Below are positions 56,241-64,000 of a stretch of DNA of 64,000 nt, piece after piece. Positions within the stretch are counted from its first letter, which is position 1. Every line of letters begins with the position of its first letter. The stretch comes from Vreelandella alkaliphila (GTDB taxonomy: Bacteria; Pseudomonadota; Gammaproteobacteria; Pseudomonadales; Halomonadaceae). A program made the position numbers and the translations under genes. The DNA lies in contig NZ_JABASV010000006.1 of assembly GCF_016107625.1 (NCBI RefSeq), forward strand, positions 235,246 through 299,245. Reading direction: 5' to 3'. Under the pieces are notes generated by a model. The model saw only the letters and a program-made list of their open reading frames with translations. It was not told where the DNA came from and did no database searches.

Positions 56241-57023
56241 TTAGAGCTGACTCAAGCGCGCTAACATTTCGTCGCTGGTCGATACCGCCTTACTATTAAT
56301 TTCGTAGGCGCGTTGGGTTTGAATCATATTGACCATCTCCTCAACCACATTCACGTTTGAGGTTTCTACATAGCCTTGGAATAACCTGCCAGCACCGTTA
56401 TTACCGGGGACATTTTGGTTGGGCGCGCCCGAGGCACCGGTTTCCAAGTACAAGTTACCGCCAACGCTCTCCAGGCCTGCTGGATTAATAAACGATGCCA
56501 CATTGATCTGGCCAATATCGGCATCTTGAGCGATACCAGGTTGGCGTACGCTGACCGTACCATCTTCACCAATCGTGACCGACAACGCGTTAGCAGGAAC
56601 AAAAATGGCAGGCTCTAATGGGTAACCATTGGCGGTCACCATTTGGCCGTTTTCATTGAGCTGAAAGCTGCCGTCGCGAGTGTAGCCAACGGTGCCATCA
56701 GGCAATAACACTTGGAAAAAGCCTTCTCCACTGATCGCCAGATCGCGGGAGTTACTGGTTTCTTCAAGACCGCCTTGGGTATGCAGGCGTTCAGTCGCCA
56801 CCGCACGCACACCGGTACCTATTTGCATGCCAGAAGGCAGGCGATCCTGAATATTATTTTGCGCTCCGGGCTGGCGCATATTTTGATAGAGCAGATCTTC
56901 AAACACAGGACGGGAACGTTTAAACCCGTTTGTGCTCACGTTCGCTAGGTTATTGGAAATAACATCTAGTTTGGTTTGCTGAGACTCCAGTCCCGTCTTG
57001 GCCGTCCACAAGGACTTAATCAT
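56241..57023 (-). CDS. flgG: Distal rod protein FlgG
   Basis: FlgG forms the long distal part of the rod that passes the peptidoglycan. The 260-residue product has the rod-family N-terminus ([34 protein letters not shown]) and C-terminus ([29 protein letters not shown]). Length is normal; AAGGGAA lies about seven bases upstream of the ATG. It overlaps no gene and is followed by flgH. Confidence 0.97.
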   Translation of the reverse strand: MIKSLWTAKTGLESQQTKLDVISNNLANVSTNGFKRSRPVFEDLLYQNMRQPGAQNNIQDRLPSGMQIGTGVRAVATERLHTQGGLEETSNSRDLAISGEGFFQVLLPDGTVGYTRDGSFQLNENGQMVTANGYPLEPAIFVPANALSVTIGEDGTVSVRQPGIAQDADIGQINVASFINPAGLESVGGNLYLETGASGAPNQNVPGNNGAGRLFQGYVETSNVNVVEEMVNMIQTQRAYEINSKAVSTSDEMLARLSQL

Positions 57024-57053
57024 AAGCGTGTTCCCTTGGCTGAGTGGCTGCTA

Positions 57054-57812
57054 TCAGCCCTGAATAGATAAAATGCTGTTAGCGCGCTGAGCATTCTCGT
57101 CCGCCGTGCTGAGCATTTTCATTTGCATGTCGTAACGGCGGGCAACATCAATCATAGACACCATGGCATCTACGGCACTGACGTTACTGCCCTCTAGTGC
57201 ACCACTGACAATTCGGGCATCTTCATCACCGGGAAGCACGGCGGCGACGCCTTCCTCATTCACAGGCCCGCGAAACAGGCCATCTTCACCGCGCGTCAAC
57301 GCCTGTTCATCGGGCGTGACTAGCTTGATGCGGCCGACATCAACCAGTGCCGCAGGCCCCTCACCCTGGGGAATAGCACTGATGGTGCCGTCCGCACCAA
57401 TGGATACTTGCGCGCCTTGGGGCAAGGCAATGGGGCCACCTTCCCCCATTACCGGGCGCCCAACACTAAGCAGTACGCCATCACTATCCAACTGCAGGTC
57501 ACCCCGGCGGGTGTACGCCTCATTGCCGTCCTCGCCAAGCACCGCCATCCAGGCATCATCCTGCATCGCGATATCGAGGGTTCGACCCGTACGTTCAATA
57601 GGGCCCTGCGAAAAATCGGTGCCTGGGGTGGTCGTCACCGCCGATACCCGCGTGTCGAGTAGCCCAGCGCCCTCTACCGGGACTGAACGCGCAGCTTGCA
57701 ACTGAGCGCGAAAGCCTGCGGTAGACACATTCGACAGGTTATTGCTAACCACTGCCTGCTGGTCCATTGTGTGTTTGGCGCCGCTCATGGCGGTGTATAG
57801 CATACGATCCAC
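57054..57812 (-). CDS. flgF: Proximal rod protein FlgF
   Basis: FlgF is a proximal rod subunit. The 252-residue product has the family N-terminus (YTAMSGAKHTMDQQAVVSNNLSNVSTAGFRAQ) and C-terminus (VSAVDAMVSMIDVARRYDMQMKMLSTADEN). It uses a GTG start (57812) with GGAG six bases upstream; the ATG three codons later (57803) is an alternative. Confidence 0.96.
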   Translation of the reverse strand: MDRMLYTAMSGAKHTMDQQAVVSNNLSNVSTAGFRAQLQAARSVPVEGAGLLDTRVSAVTTTPGTDFSQGPIERTGRTLDIAMQDDAWMAVLGEDGNEAYTRRGDLQLDSDGVLLSVGRPVMGEGGPIALPQGAQVSIGADGTISAIPQGEGPAALVDVGRIKLVTPDEQALTRGEDGLFRGPVNEEGVAAVLPGDEDARIVSGALEGSNVSAVDAMVSMIDVARRYDMQMKMLSTADENAQRANSILSIQG

Positions 57813-57854
57813 AACTGACTCCTTAGCGCAGCATCACGCCATTATCACGAGTGA

Positions 57855-59141
57855 CTACAGGTTAATAATGGTCTGCAGGAGCTCGTCCTGGGTGCTGATA
57901 GACGTTGAGTTCGCTTGGTAGGCTCTCTGGGAAACAATCGTGTCAACCAGTTGCTTCGCCAGATCAACGTTAGAGTTTTCAAGCACGCCCGACTCAATAG
58001 TGCCGAAAACGCCAGTGCCCGCTGTTCCAATGATGCCAACGCCAGAGGCATTGGTTTCACGCCAGGCATTATCACCAATCGGCTGAAGACCTTCTTCGTT
58101 TGCAAAGTTGGCCAACACTACTTGGCCAGCATCACGACGCTGTTCGTTCGTAAAGATACGGATAACTCTGCCATCGCGAGTAATTTCTAAGCCCGCCAAG
58201 CTACCTGAAGAGTAACCATCTTGCGTCAACGTATTCTGGATCGATGTGTTGTTAAACTGAGTAGTACCCACTAAATTGAAAGTAAAATCTAACTCTTCAG
58301 CTCCGCCCAGATCGCCGGCGGGGAAAGTAAAGTTGACTTCCTCACCGCCATCAACACCAATAATATTGTTATTGGCATCTCTTTCAAGATTGCCATTAGC
58401 GTCAAACGTTAATTCAAAGTCATTGCTATTATCTAATTTAACACCATCCCTAGCGACTTGAACATTCCAGGTGTTATCCCCGGTTTTGGTATAATACGTA
58501 GAGACATTTCGAGCATTACCCAGAGAGTCGTAAACCGTAAAACTATTAGAGAAGTGATATTCCACTTCTACTTCATTGGCAGGATCAGTAGTACCAAACT
58601 GATCATAAAGCACTGCCGTTTGTAGATTTTCGTTAGCAACAACACTGGCGTCTAAATTATAAGTAGCCGTGGTACGCCCAGTTTCTTGGGCAGGAATATC
58701 ATCTGCGGGAATACGCAATGCTTGAGGCGCGCCGCCAGCAATGACTTCTGAAAACGGATCATTGATATCAGAAAGCCCATAGCCTGTGAGACGTTGGCCT
58801 GAAGAGTTAACCAGGAAACCTTCATTATCTTGACTAAACTGGCCGTTACGTGTGTAGGCGGCTTCTCCACTTGACTGCTCAACGCGGTAGAAGCCTTCGC
58901 CCGCCACAGCAAGGTCCAACGTACGTCCAGTAGACTCTAAATCACCAGCAGTAAAATCTTGACGAACATTAGCTACTTTAACACCAAGGCCTACTTGGCT
59001 GTTTGCTCCAGCAAAAACATCAGCAAAAATAGCACCCGAACTTTTAAACCCCACAGTTTGTGAGTTGGCAATATTGTTGCCTAGAATTTTTAAGTTTTCA
59101 GACTGTGCATTTAAACCACTTAAAGCTTGAGAAAAGCTCAT
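57855..59141 (-). CDS. flgE: Hook protein FlgE
   Basis: FlgE builds the flexible hook outside the cell. The 428-residue product has conserved ends (SFSQALSGLNAQSENLKILGNNIANSQTVGF and VDLAKQLVDTIVSQRAYQANSTSISTQDE) and a variable middle. That middle is much richer in A and T than its neighbours (18 of 60 bases are G or C at 58381-58440 and 23 of 60 at 58501-58560). AGGAGA lies five bases before the ATG. Confidence 0.97.
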   Translation of the reverse strand: MSFSQALSGLNAQSENLKILGNNIANSQTVGFKSSGAIFADVFAGANSQVGLGVKVANVRQDFTAGDLESTGRTLDLAVAGEGFYRVEQSSGEAAYTRNGQFSQDNEGFLVNSSGQRLTGYGLSDINDPFSEVIAGGAPQALRIPADDIPAQETGRTTATYNLDASVVANENLQTAVLYDQFGTTDPANEVEVEYHFSNSFTVYDSLGNARNVSTYYTKTGDNTWNVQVARDGVKLDNSNDFELTFDANGNLERDANNNIIGVDGGEEVNFTFPAGDLGGAEELDFTFNLVGTTQFNNTSIQNTLTQDGYSSGSLAGLEITRDGRVIRIFTNEQRRDAGQVVLANFANEEGLQPIGDNAWRETNASGVGIIGTAGTGVFGTIESGVLENSNVDLAKQLVDTIVSQRAYQANSTSISTQDELLQTIINL

Positions 59142-59175
59142 TACATTCTCCTAGAGAGTGATTTAGGCGTCTAAA

Positions 59176-59871
59176 TCAAAGAATTTGTTTGATCTGATTC
59201 AACTGAACCTGTCCGTAAACAGCCCCTAAATCCAGCTGAATATTTCCACTACCATCGTTAGGGGTCACACTATTAACAACCGCATAATTCAATGCGGTTG
59301 AGTCTAGTGTTTCACCCTCAGCATCTTGAGCCTCTAGCTGAACCGTATAACGGCCACTGGCAGCGGCTTCGCCCTGTTCGTTTTTACCGTCCCACTGGAA
59401 AGACTGCACACCAGCTTCTACCGCACCCAAGTTATAGCGTCTAATCACTTCGCCACCTTGGCCAACAATCACCGCGGTAAGCTGGTCGGCGGGTTTAGCA
59501 AGCTCAATACCAAACGGTGTCGTGTAGGGTTTTCCTTCACTATCCTGCTCTAGCATGACCTTGTTGCCAGGCACCATCACACCTTGGCCAATCAAGCCAC
59601 TTGCTTGCAGTGCTTGGTTGGCATCCATTTGGCTAGTAATGCTTTGCAAAGTGGTGTTCAGCTCTTCAATCCCACTTACCGTATTAATTTGTGCAATCTG
59701 GGAGGTCATTTCCGCATTTTCCATCGGATTCAGCGGATCTTGATTCTGTAGCTGAGTAATCAGTAGCGTTAGAAAACTGCTACGCAACTCATCTGACGCG
59801 CTCTGCTTTAACTGGGAAGCACTGCCGCCGCCATTAATTGCCGAAAGTGTTGCCGGGTCGATTGTACTCAT
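59176..59871 (-). CDS. flgD: Hook cap protein FlgD
   Basis: FlgD is the cap needed for hook polymerisation and is lost when the hook is complete. The 231-residue product has the conserved N-terminal region (FLTLLITQLQNQDPLNPMENAEMTSQIAQINTVSGIEEL) and a C-terminal fibronectin-like and Tudor-like part (VIRRYNLGAVEAGVQSFQWDGKNEQGEAAASGRYT). It is 2 bp after flgC and 34 bp before flgE. Confidence 0.97.
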   Translation of the reverse strand: MSTIDPATLSAINGGGSASQLKQSASDELRSSFLTLLITQLQNQDPLNPMENAEMTSQIAQINTVSGIEELNTTLQSITSQMDANQALQASGLIGQGVMVPGNKVMLEQDSEGKPYTTPFGIELAKPADQLTAVIVGQGGEVIRRYNLGAVEAGVQSFQWDGKNEQGEAAASGRYTVQLEAQDAEGETLDSTALNYAVVNSVTPNDGSGNIQLDLGAVYGQVQLNQIKQIL

Positions 59872-59873
59872 AA

Positions 59874-60284
59874 TTAACCCTCACCCAGTGATAGCGTCTG
59901 CACCATCATCTGCTTCGTTGTGTTGAACACTTCTACGTTGGCTTGATAGGAACGCGACGCCGAGATCATGTTGACCATTTCATGCACGGGTTCAACATTG
60001 GGCTTGGCGACATAGCCTTCTTCATCCGCAGCAGGATGGTTTGGCATGTATTGCAGACGTAGCGGAGCGTCGTCTTCAACTACCTCAGTGACACGTACAC
60101 CACCGACGCCATATCGATTATTGTGCGCTTGGGTTTCAAACATTACTTGTTTGGCCCGATAGGTCTCTCCATCAGGGCCTGCAATGCTGTCGGCATTGGC
60201 CATATTGCTAGCGGTAACATTCATACGCTGCGCCTGGGCGCTCATGGCAGAACTAGCAATATCAAAGGCTGAAAACATCGACAT
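59874..60284 (-). CDS. flgC: Proximal rod protein FlgC
   Basis: FlgC is a proximal rod subunit. The 136-residue product has the family N-terminus (FDIASSAMSAQAQRMNVTASNMANADS) and C-terminus (VEPVHEMVNMISASRSYQANVEVFNTTKQMM). AGGAGA lies before the ATG. It is between flgB and flgD in the standard order. Confidence 0.97.
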   Translation of the reverse strand: MSMFSAFDIASSAMSAQAQRMNVTASNMANADSIAGPDGETYRAKQVMFETQAHNNRYGVGGVRVTEVVEDDAPLRLQYMPNHPAADEEGYVAKPNVEPVHEMVNMISASRSYQANVEVFNTTKQMMVQTLSLGEG

Positions 60285-60308
60285 AGATTACTTTCTCCTA
60301 CCGCTCGG

Positions 60309-60740
60309 TTATTCCGGCTGCATCGCGTTTTTCAGGCCCTGAATTCGGCGATTCATGATGGTTAGTGCGGCTTGGTAACGAACAGCATTGTCTGCAAACT
60401 GTGTCCGCTCACGATCCATATCTACCGTGTTGCCATCCAAGCTGGGCTGATCGGGGATGCGATAAAGCAGCTCTGCACTGCCTACACCCCGCCATGCAGG
60501 GCCTTCACCTTGCAGATGACGTTCTGAAGTTCGTGCGAGCGGCAGCGCGCCATTTTGCTGCTGCTGTGGCTGACTGCCTGCAACAGCCTTCTTTAACTCA
60601 CTGGCAAAGTCGAGATCGCGCGCTTTATAGTTAGGCGTATCGGCATTGGCAATATTGGCTGCCAGCACGTCGTGACGCGCTTGACGCAAGCCCAGTGCCT
60701 GCTGGTGATAGTTAAAGGCAGATTCAAGCTGATCAATCAT
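60309..60740 (-). CDS. flgB: Proximal rod protein FlgB
   Basis: FlgB is a proximal rod subunit and the first gene of the rod-hook operon. The 143-residue product has the family motif (QALGLRQARHDVLAANIANADTPNYKARDLDFASEL) and a C-terminal helix (FADNAVRYQAALTIMNRRIQGLKNAM). It is divergent from flgA over a gap of about 195 bp holding the inverted repeat at 60778-60798. Confidence 0.97.
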   Translation of the reverse strand: MIDQLESAFNYHQQALGLRQARHDVLAANIANADTPNYKARDLDFASELKKAVAGSQPQQQQNGALPLARTSERHLQGEGPAWRGVGSAELLYRIPDQPSLDGNTVDMDRERTQFADNAVRYQAALTIMNRRIQGLKNAMQPE

Positions 60741-60777
60741 GCCAATCCTCGTTCGCTGAAAGGCAAATTAAAACGGA

Positions 60778-60798
60778 TATTATTGATGATGAATAATA
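60778..60798. promoter_or_regulatory. Inverted repeat in the flgB-flgA divergent region
   Basis: TATTATT (60778-60784) and AATAATA (60792-60798) form a perfect 7-bp inverted repeat with a 7-base centre, about 40 bp upstream of the flgB start. As it lies in the shared control region it may be an operator for either operon. The sequence is AT-rich, so chance is possible. Confidence 0.35.
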
Positions 60799-60934
60799 GG
60801 CTTCGCATCGTCAGCCTAAAGCATGGAACAGCTGCCGTTTACACCAGCATTTCATATGATGCACAGGGTACTTTTGCACTACACTGCACGGTTGATGATT
60901 ACCATCTGCTTCCCTTCGATTGAGCGACTCTCCC

Positions 60935-61651
60935 ATGCCACACCCGCTGCGCCCAACGCGACCCTATCTGGCAACTCTTAAGCAAATACTCTGCCTATCA
61001 CTGCTCAGCCTTGGCTTTTCATTTCACGCGCATGCGAATAACCAACTGCTGATGGATACCGTTCAGCAGTTCCTTTATCAAGAATCTCAATCGCTTGGGC
61101 AGGAGGTGATGATTGATATCTCACCTCCTTCTGCACATTTACCTGAGTGCATTGCACCCGAACCCTTTTTCCCGAATGCTAATCAATCCCCTATTGGGCG
61201 AATTTCAGTCGGCGTGCGCTGTGGCGAAAATCGTCGTCAAGTTCGGTATATCCAAGCGCAAATTGATATCATTGGTAGTTACGCCGTGGCTGGGCAGGAT
61301 ATTGATAGGGGCACGCTCATCACGAGTGATATGCTGACATCACGAGAAGGCAATCTTGGGGATCTAGCCGCCCAAGCACTTACCGACCAAGACGATATTA
61401 TCGGTATGATCGCGCAGCGTCCTATTCGAAGCGGCAGTACTTTCCAGTCCCACTATCTTCAAGCGCCTCAAGTGGTGAAACGAGGGCAGCGCGTCACTGT
61501 CATAGCAGAGGGCACTGGTTTCCGAGTGTCACGCGAAGGAGAGGCCTTGTCTGATGGTGCACAAGGCGAGCGTATTCGTGTGCGCTTTGATACGCGGGAG
61601 CTAGTTACCGCACGCGTCATTGGCCAAGGAACATTGATGATAGATTTTTAA
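60935..61651 (+). CDS. flgA: Flagellar P-ring assembly chaperone FlgA
   Basis: FlgA is a periplasmic chaperone for P-ring protein FlgI. The 238-residue product has a Sec signal peptide (cleavage after HAHA near residue 35), a cysteine-containing region (LPECIAPEPF, VGVRCGENRR) and the C-terminal SAF-type domain (DIDRGTLITSDMLTSREGNL, IAQRPIRSGSTF, VKRGQRVTVIAEGTGFRVSREGEAL). The ATG at 60935 is preferred over a TTG at 60920; neither has a clear ribosome-binding site. Confidence 0.95.
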   Translation: MPHPLRPTRPYLATLKQILCLSLLSLGFSFHAHANNQLLMDTVQQFLYQESQSLGQEVMIDISPPSAHLPECIAPEPFFPNANQSPIGRISVGVRCGENRRQVRYIQAQIDIIGSYAVAGQDIDRGTLITSDMLTSREGNLGDLAAQALTDQDDIIGMIAQRPIRSGSTFQSHYLQAPQVVKRGQRVTVIAEGTGFRVSREGEALSDGAQGERIRVRFDTRELVTARVIGQGTLMIDF

Positions 61652-61660
61652 TCTAATGCC

Positions 61661-61687
61661 TAAAGTCCTTACTACCCAGGCCGATAA
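61661..61687 (+). promoter_or_regulatory. Sigma28 (FliA) promoter for flgMN
   Basis: TAAAGTCC (61661-61668), an 11-bp spacer and the perfect -10 box GCCGATAA (61680-61687) form a sigma28 promoter. The flgM GTG start is 50 bp downstream. A FliA-dependent flgM promoter gives the known negative feedback of the anti-sigma factor. Confidence 0.92.
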
Positions 61688-61736
61688 TAGGTAATACAGC
61701 GCATGCCGCACCAACGTTGACGATGAGGCAAACAAC

Positions 61737-62003
61737 GTGAAAATCGATAACATTAATCCGTTGCTACGTTCTAATCAGGCGCAGCAGCGTGATGAAGCAC
61801 AGAAAATAGGCGGCAATAAGCCAGCCGAAGCAGACAGCGCGACACGCTCAGCAACGCAACTTAGCCAAACGCATACGGATAGCTCACACGATATCGATAC
61901 GGCAAAAGTTGAGGAAATTCGCGAAGCTATTCGTGAAGGGAAGCTAGAGATTCGCGCGGATCGCATTGCTGATGGCTTAATTGCTAATTTAAAAGATTTA
62001 TAA
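61737..62003 (+). CDS. flgM: Anti-sigma28 factor FlgM
   Basis: FlgM binds FliA and holds back late genes until the hook is complete and FlgM is exported. The 88-residue product has normal length, an unstructured N-terminal half rich in polar residues, and the C-terminal sigma-binding helices (VEEIREAIREGKLEIRADRIADGLI). It uses a GTG start with GAGG eight bases upstream and follows a sigma28 promoter. Confidence 0.96.
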   Translation: MKIDNINPLLRSNQAQQRDEAQKIGGNKPAEADSATRSATQLSQTHTDSSHDIDTAKVEEIREAIREGKLEIRADRIADGLIANLKDL

Positions 62004-62013
62004 GCGAACTATT

Positions 62014-62463
62014 ATGGGTCTTTCACGACTGCTCTCAGATCAATTGCAACGCCTTGATGAATTAGTACTGCTGCTCTCAGATGAACAAGCACAGCTCACT
62101 AAAGGCAGCATTGACGGTGACGCCCTCTCTGCCTTAGCCCTGAAAAAACAGGCGCTGTTAGTTGAGCTAGAACGCATCGAAACACTGCGCCGAAGCGTGC
62201 AAACAAAGCTTGGCTATGCAGAAGGTGCTCTTGGCGCCAAACAAGCAGCTAACGATGCAGACTGTTTGCTTACCTGGGAAAACTTGCTCGAAAAAAGCGA
62301 GCGCGTATCACGCATGAACGAATTAACTGGGCAAATGCTATCGCTTAGAATGAAGCATAACCAGGAAATGCTGGATTACATTCGCCAAATTGCTGAAAAA
62401 ACGCTCTACAAGCCAAATGGGCGCAATAATGCCCAACCAGGTCGCTTTAACGCATCTGCCTAG
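62014..62463 (+). CDS. flgN: Flagellar export chaperone FlgN
   Basis: FlgN is the cytoplasmic chaperone of FlgK and FlgL. The 149-residue product is predicted all-helical, starting with LSRLLSDQLQRLDELVLLLSDEQAQLTKGSIDGDALSAL, typical of FlgN, and ends with a basic tail. It is 10 bp after flgM and probably co-expressed. Confidence 0.92.
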   Translation: MGLSRLLSDQLQRLDELVLLLSDEQAQLTKGSIDGDALSALALKKQALLVELERIETLRRSVQTKLGYAEGALGAKQAANDADCLLTWENLLEKSERVSRMNELTGQMLSLRMKHNQEMLDYIRQIAEKTLYKPNGRNNAQPGRFNASA

Positions 62464-62542
62464 TATTTCCGCACATTCATAGACAAAACCTGTACAAGAA
62501 GCTTCAATGTGAACATTGATATTCACAATTGGAGCCGAAAGA

Positions 62543-63298
62543 ATGCTTTCCCACCTTCCAGAAAACTTTACCGCTGTTGTCATCGGTGCCAATGGCGGCA
62601 TAGGTAACGCTATTATTAAGAGGCTGCTTGCCGATACCCATGTGGGTAATGTCGTTGCCGTAAGCCGTTCACCTCTTGCTTCTCAAGACCCATCTTTTCA
62701 GGACGCATCCGTTGAGGTGGCGAACGTCGATATCACCACACAATCAGGGCGTGAAGCTCTCTGCCAGCAGTTAAACGGACGTCCTGTACACCTGCTATTT
62801 AATGCTATTGGCACGCTGCACGATGTCGCGCGTAATATTCAGCCTGAGAAACGCTTAGAGCAGTTAGATGAAGCATCATTCGCCCATGTTATGCATGTTA
62901 ATGCCGCCACGCCCGCCCTACTGATTGCCGCACTTAAATCATCTCTGCAAGGCAAACATCCGGCTATTATCGCCAGCTTGTCGGCGCGCGTTGGATCCAT
63001 TGGCGATAACGGTCACGGCGGCTGGTACAGCTATCGGGCCAGCAAAGCAGCGCACAACATGCTGATGAAAACACTTTCCATCGAACTAACGCGACTTAAC
63101 AAACAGTCTATTGTGCTGTGCCTGCACCCAGGCACCACTGATACAGCGCTTTCAAAACCCTTCCAAGCTAGCGTACCCAGCGAAAAGCTATTTACGCCTG
63201 ACTTCGTCGCTGAACAGCTATTGGAAGTAATGTCTAAACGCACCCCCGAAGATACTGGCAGCTTCTGGGATTGGGCTGGCAAGCCTATCGAATGGTAA
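62543..63298 (+). CDS. Short-chain dehydrogenase (C-factor-like)
   Basis: This 251-residue cytoplasmic protein is a short-chain dehydrogenase/reductase with the cofactor-binding motif GANGGIGNA (15-23), the NAIG segment at 87-90, and the catalytic Ser (147) with YxxxK (Y164, K168). The overall pattern resembles the CsgA C-factor type family. The substrate cannot be predicted. The ATG at 62543 has GGAG eight bases upstream and is preferred over an upstream alternative at 62516. It is followed by a terminator and does not look related to flagella. Confidence 0.92.
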   Translation: MLSHLPENFTAVVIGANGGIGNAIIKRLLADTHVGNVVAVSRSPLASQDPSFQDASVEVANVDITTQSGREALCQQLNGRPVHLLFNAIGTLHDVARNIQPEKRLEQLDEASFAHVMHVNAATPALLIAALKSSLQGKHPAIIASLSARVGSIGDNGHGGWYSYRASKAAHNMLMKTLSIELTRLNKQSIVLCLHPGTTDTALSKPFQASVPSEKLFTPDFVAEQLLEVMSKRTPEDTGSFWDWAGKPIEW

Positions 63299-63307
63299 AT
63301 GTTAGGC

Positions 63308-63347
63308 AAAAAATCCCCCAAGGCATCAGCCCTGGGGATTTTTTTGA
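63308..63347. terminator. Bidirectional terminator after the dehydrogenase gene
   Basis: AAAAATCCCC (from 63309) pairs with GGGGATTTTT around a loop of about 16 bases, with a T-run on the plus strand and an A-run on the left side. It ends the dehydrogenase transcript and also any minus-strand reading from the rRNA operon. Confidence 0.9.
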
Positions 63348-63366
63348 ATAAGTGCCTGACGATGAC
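63347..63366 (-). pseudogene. 5S rRNA 3'-end relic (short)
   Basis: The 20 bases AATAAGTGCCTGACGATGAC are identical to the junction of the intact 5S 3' end at 63722-63739. It is therefore a remnant of a lost 5S copy, next to its own terminator (63308-63347). Confidence 0.7.
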
Positions 63367-63393
63367 GCCCCCCCAGCCCTCCGCGCCACCCTC

Positions 63394-63497
63394 GTCATTC
63401 CCGCAGGTTCTTAGCGGGAGTCCATGTTGAACTGGGGGTTCGGGCTGCTGCAGGTTAAGGTCAAAGTGGATTCCCGACAACCCCACTCGGGAATGAC
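63394..63497. repeat. Inverted-repeat element of the TCATTCCCG type
   Basis: GTCATTCCCG (63394-63403) and CGGGAATGAC (63488-63497) form perfect 10-bp terminal inverted repeats around about 84 bp with no reading frame. A further CGGGAATGAC copy lies at about 63510-63519. It resembles the small palindromic intergenic repeats (TCATTCCCGC type) spread in many proteobacterial genomes. No transposase is present. Confidence 0.6.
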
Positions 63498-63594
63498 GGT
63501 GCGGTGGCTCGGGAATGACGTGCGGTGCACGCTTCGGGAGGTAGCCGCTTTGTGATAGGGGCTAGGGAGTGCTTTTTTCTTCCGCGCAAACAAA

Positions 63595-63618
63595 AAACCC
63601 AGCCGATGGGCTGGGTTT
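63595..63618. terminator. Second terminator-like hairpin downstream of 5S
   Basis: AAACCCAGCC (63595-63604) pairs with GGCTGGGTTT (63609-63618) around a 4-base loop, preceded by A residues that become a T-run on the minus strand. It follows the 5S relic at 63631-63681 in the minus-strand direction. Confidence 0.85.
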
Positions 63619-63630
63619 CTTGTTAAATAA

Positions 63631-63681
63631 GTACCTGACGATGATCCGGGCGGCGTTCCGCTACTCTCCAGGGGAGACCCC
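63631..63681 (-). pseudogene. Degenerate 5S rRNA 3'-end relic
   Basis: The segment GTACCTGACGATGA followed about 15 bases later by CTACTCTCCAGGGGAGACCCC matches the 3' part of the real 5S gene (GTGCCTGACGATGACCTACTCTCGCATGGGGAGACCCC) with a short insertion. The rest of the gene is missing, so it is a decayed duplicate. Confidence 0.7.
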
Positions 63682-63690
63682 TAAAAAGCA

Positions 63691-63716
63691 AAACCCCGAC
63701 CAAATGGCCGGGGTTT
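63691..63716. terminator. First terminator-like hairpin downstream of 5S
   Basis: AAACCCCG (63691-63698) pairs with CGGGGTTT (63709-63716) with extra inner CC/GG pairs, 11 bp from the 5S 3' end, in the position of an rRNA operon terminator read on the minus strand. Confidence 0.85.
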
Positions 63717-63726
63717 CTCAATAAGT

Positions 63727-63843
63727 GCCTGACGATGACCTACTCTCGCATGGGGAGACCCCACACTACCATCGGCGCTAAGCGGTTTCACTTCTGAGTT
63801 CGGCATGGGATCAGGTGGTTCACGCGTGCTATGGTCGTCAGGC
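63727..63843 (-). rRNA. rrf: 5S ribosomal RNA
   Basis: Read on the minus strand the segment starts GCCTGACGACCATAGC and contains the conserved CCGAACTCAGAAGTGAAA and GGTAGTGTGGGGTCTCCC regions, ending GTCATCGTCAGGC, with pairing ends and a length of about 117 bases. It is the last RNA gene of the rRNA operon and is followed by stacked terminators. Confidence 0.97.
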
Positions 63844-63970
63844 GTAACTTTTAATGCATATCATGCTGAACATGTTACTGATGTTTTGTGGCGTCTCTCG
63901 TTTCCTGTCGCTGACAGGAAGCGCGTATCCGGTTTTCATTATCACTACGACCAGACCCCTTGGGTGTTAT

Positions 63971-64000
63971 AGGGTCAAGCCTCACGGGCCATTAGTACAC
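63971..64000 (-). rRNA. rrl: 23S ribosomal RNA (3' end only)
   Basis: The last 30 bases, read on the minus strand (GTGTACTAATGGCCCGTGAG and GCTTGACCCT), match the conserved 3' end of 23S rRNA. The rest lies outside the window. The 127-bp gap to 5S (63844-63970) shows no tRNA gene. Confidence 0.93.

Noticed and set aside
63844..63970. tRNA gene in the spacer between 23S and 5S
   Set aside because: No cloverleaf or CCA-type end is visible in the 127 bp.

Overview
The window is a continuous piece of a gammaproteobacterial chromosome dominated by one large flagellar and chemotaxis region (about 6.7 to 62.5 kb). It is flanked on the left by uvrA (3' part), a Crp/Fnr-family regulator and a split B12-dependent ribonucleotide reductase, and on the right by a short-chain dehydrogenase and the 3' end of an rRNA operon (23S end and 5S, minus strand). 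The gene content (FlhDC master regulator, FlhE, NrdJa/NrdJb pair, moderate-to-high GC, Na+-type second stator) fits a halophilic member of the Oceanospirillales such as Halomonas. That assignment is an inference from gene content, not from a search.

Layout. 1-6.7 kb: uvrA, crp-like gene, nrdJb-nrdJa (minus), a secreted protein of unknown function. 6.7-32 kb (all minus): read in the transcription direction, flhD-flhC-motA-motB-cheA-cheW-receptor-receptor-cheR-cheB-receptor-cheY-cheZ-flhB-flhA-flhF-(mini FlhG)-flhE-fliA-second stator pair-phytochrome-like diguanylate cyclase. The backbone is the classical enteric order flhDC-motAB-cheAW-receptors-cheRBYZ-flhBAE, with flhF and a reduced FlhG-like gene inserted between flhA and flhE. 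32-36.3 kb (minus): fliS-fliT-second fliK-like gene-fhlB leading towards flhDC, and a YcgR/PilZ protein fused to an HD-GYP-like domain. 36.5-50.2 kb: flaG, fliE (minus), then fliFGHIJK and fliLMNOPQR (plus). 50.2-60.7 kb (minus): flgBCDEFGHIJ and flgKL. 60.9-62.5 kb (plus): flgA-flgM-flgN. fliC and fliD are not in the window.

How it works together. FlhDC would start the cascade, the fli/flh/flg genes build the export gate, basal body, rod, hook and C-ring, FliA (sigma28) with its antagonist FlgM switches on late genes, and the che genes with three receptors control rotation. I can read four sigma28 promoters with exact 11-bp spacers and GCCGATA -10 cores, before fliS, flaG, flgK and flgM. Two different stator pairs are encoded. 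A GGDEF enzyme and a PilZ effector suggest c-di-GMP input.

Most unusual points: (1) a small protein in the flhG position keeps an FlhG-like N-terminal DQAxxLR motif but has no ATPase domain, and its partner FlhF has an extra C-terminal region of about 355 residues; (2) a YcgR-PilZ protein fused to a degenerate HD-GYP domain; (3) a phytochrome-like cyclase lacking the usual bilin-binding residues; (4) a translationally coupled 22-codon ORF in front of flhE; (5) several tandem-repeat structures (16-bp before the crp-like gene, 12-bp before cheY, 231-bp within fliK) and 5S rRNA relics with stacked terminators.
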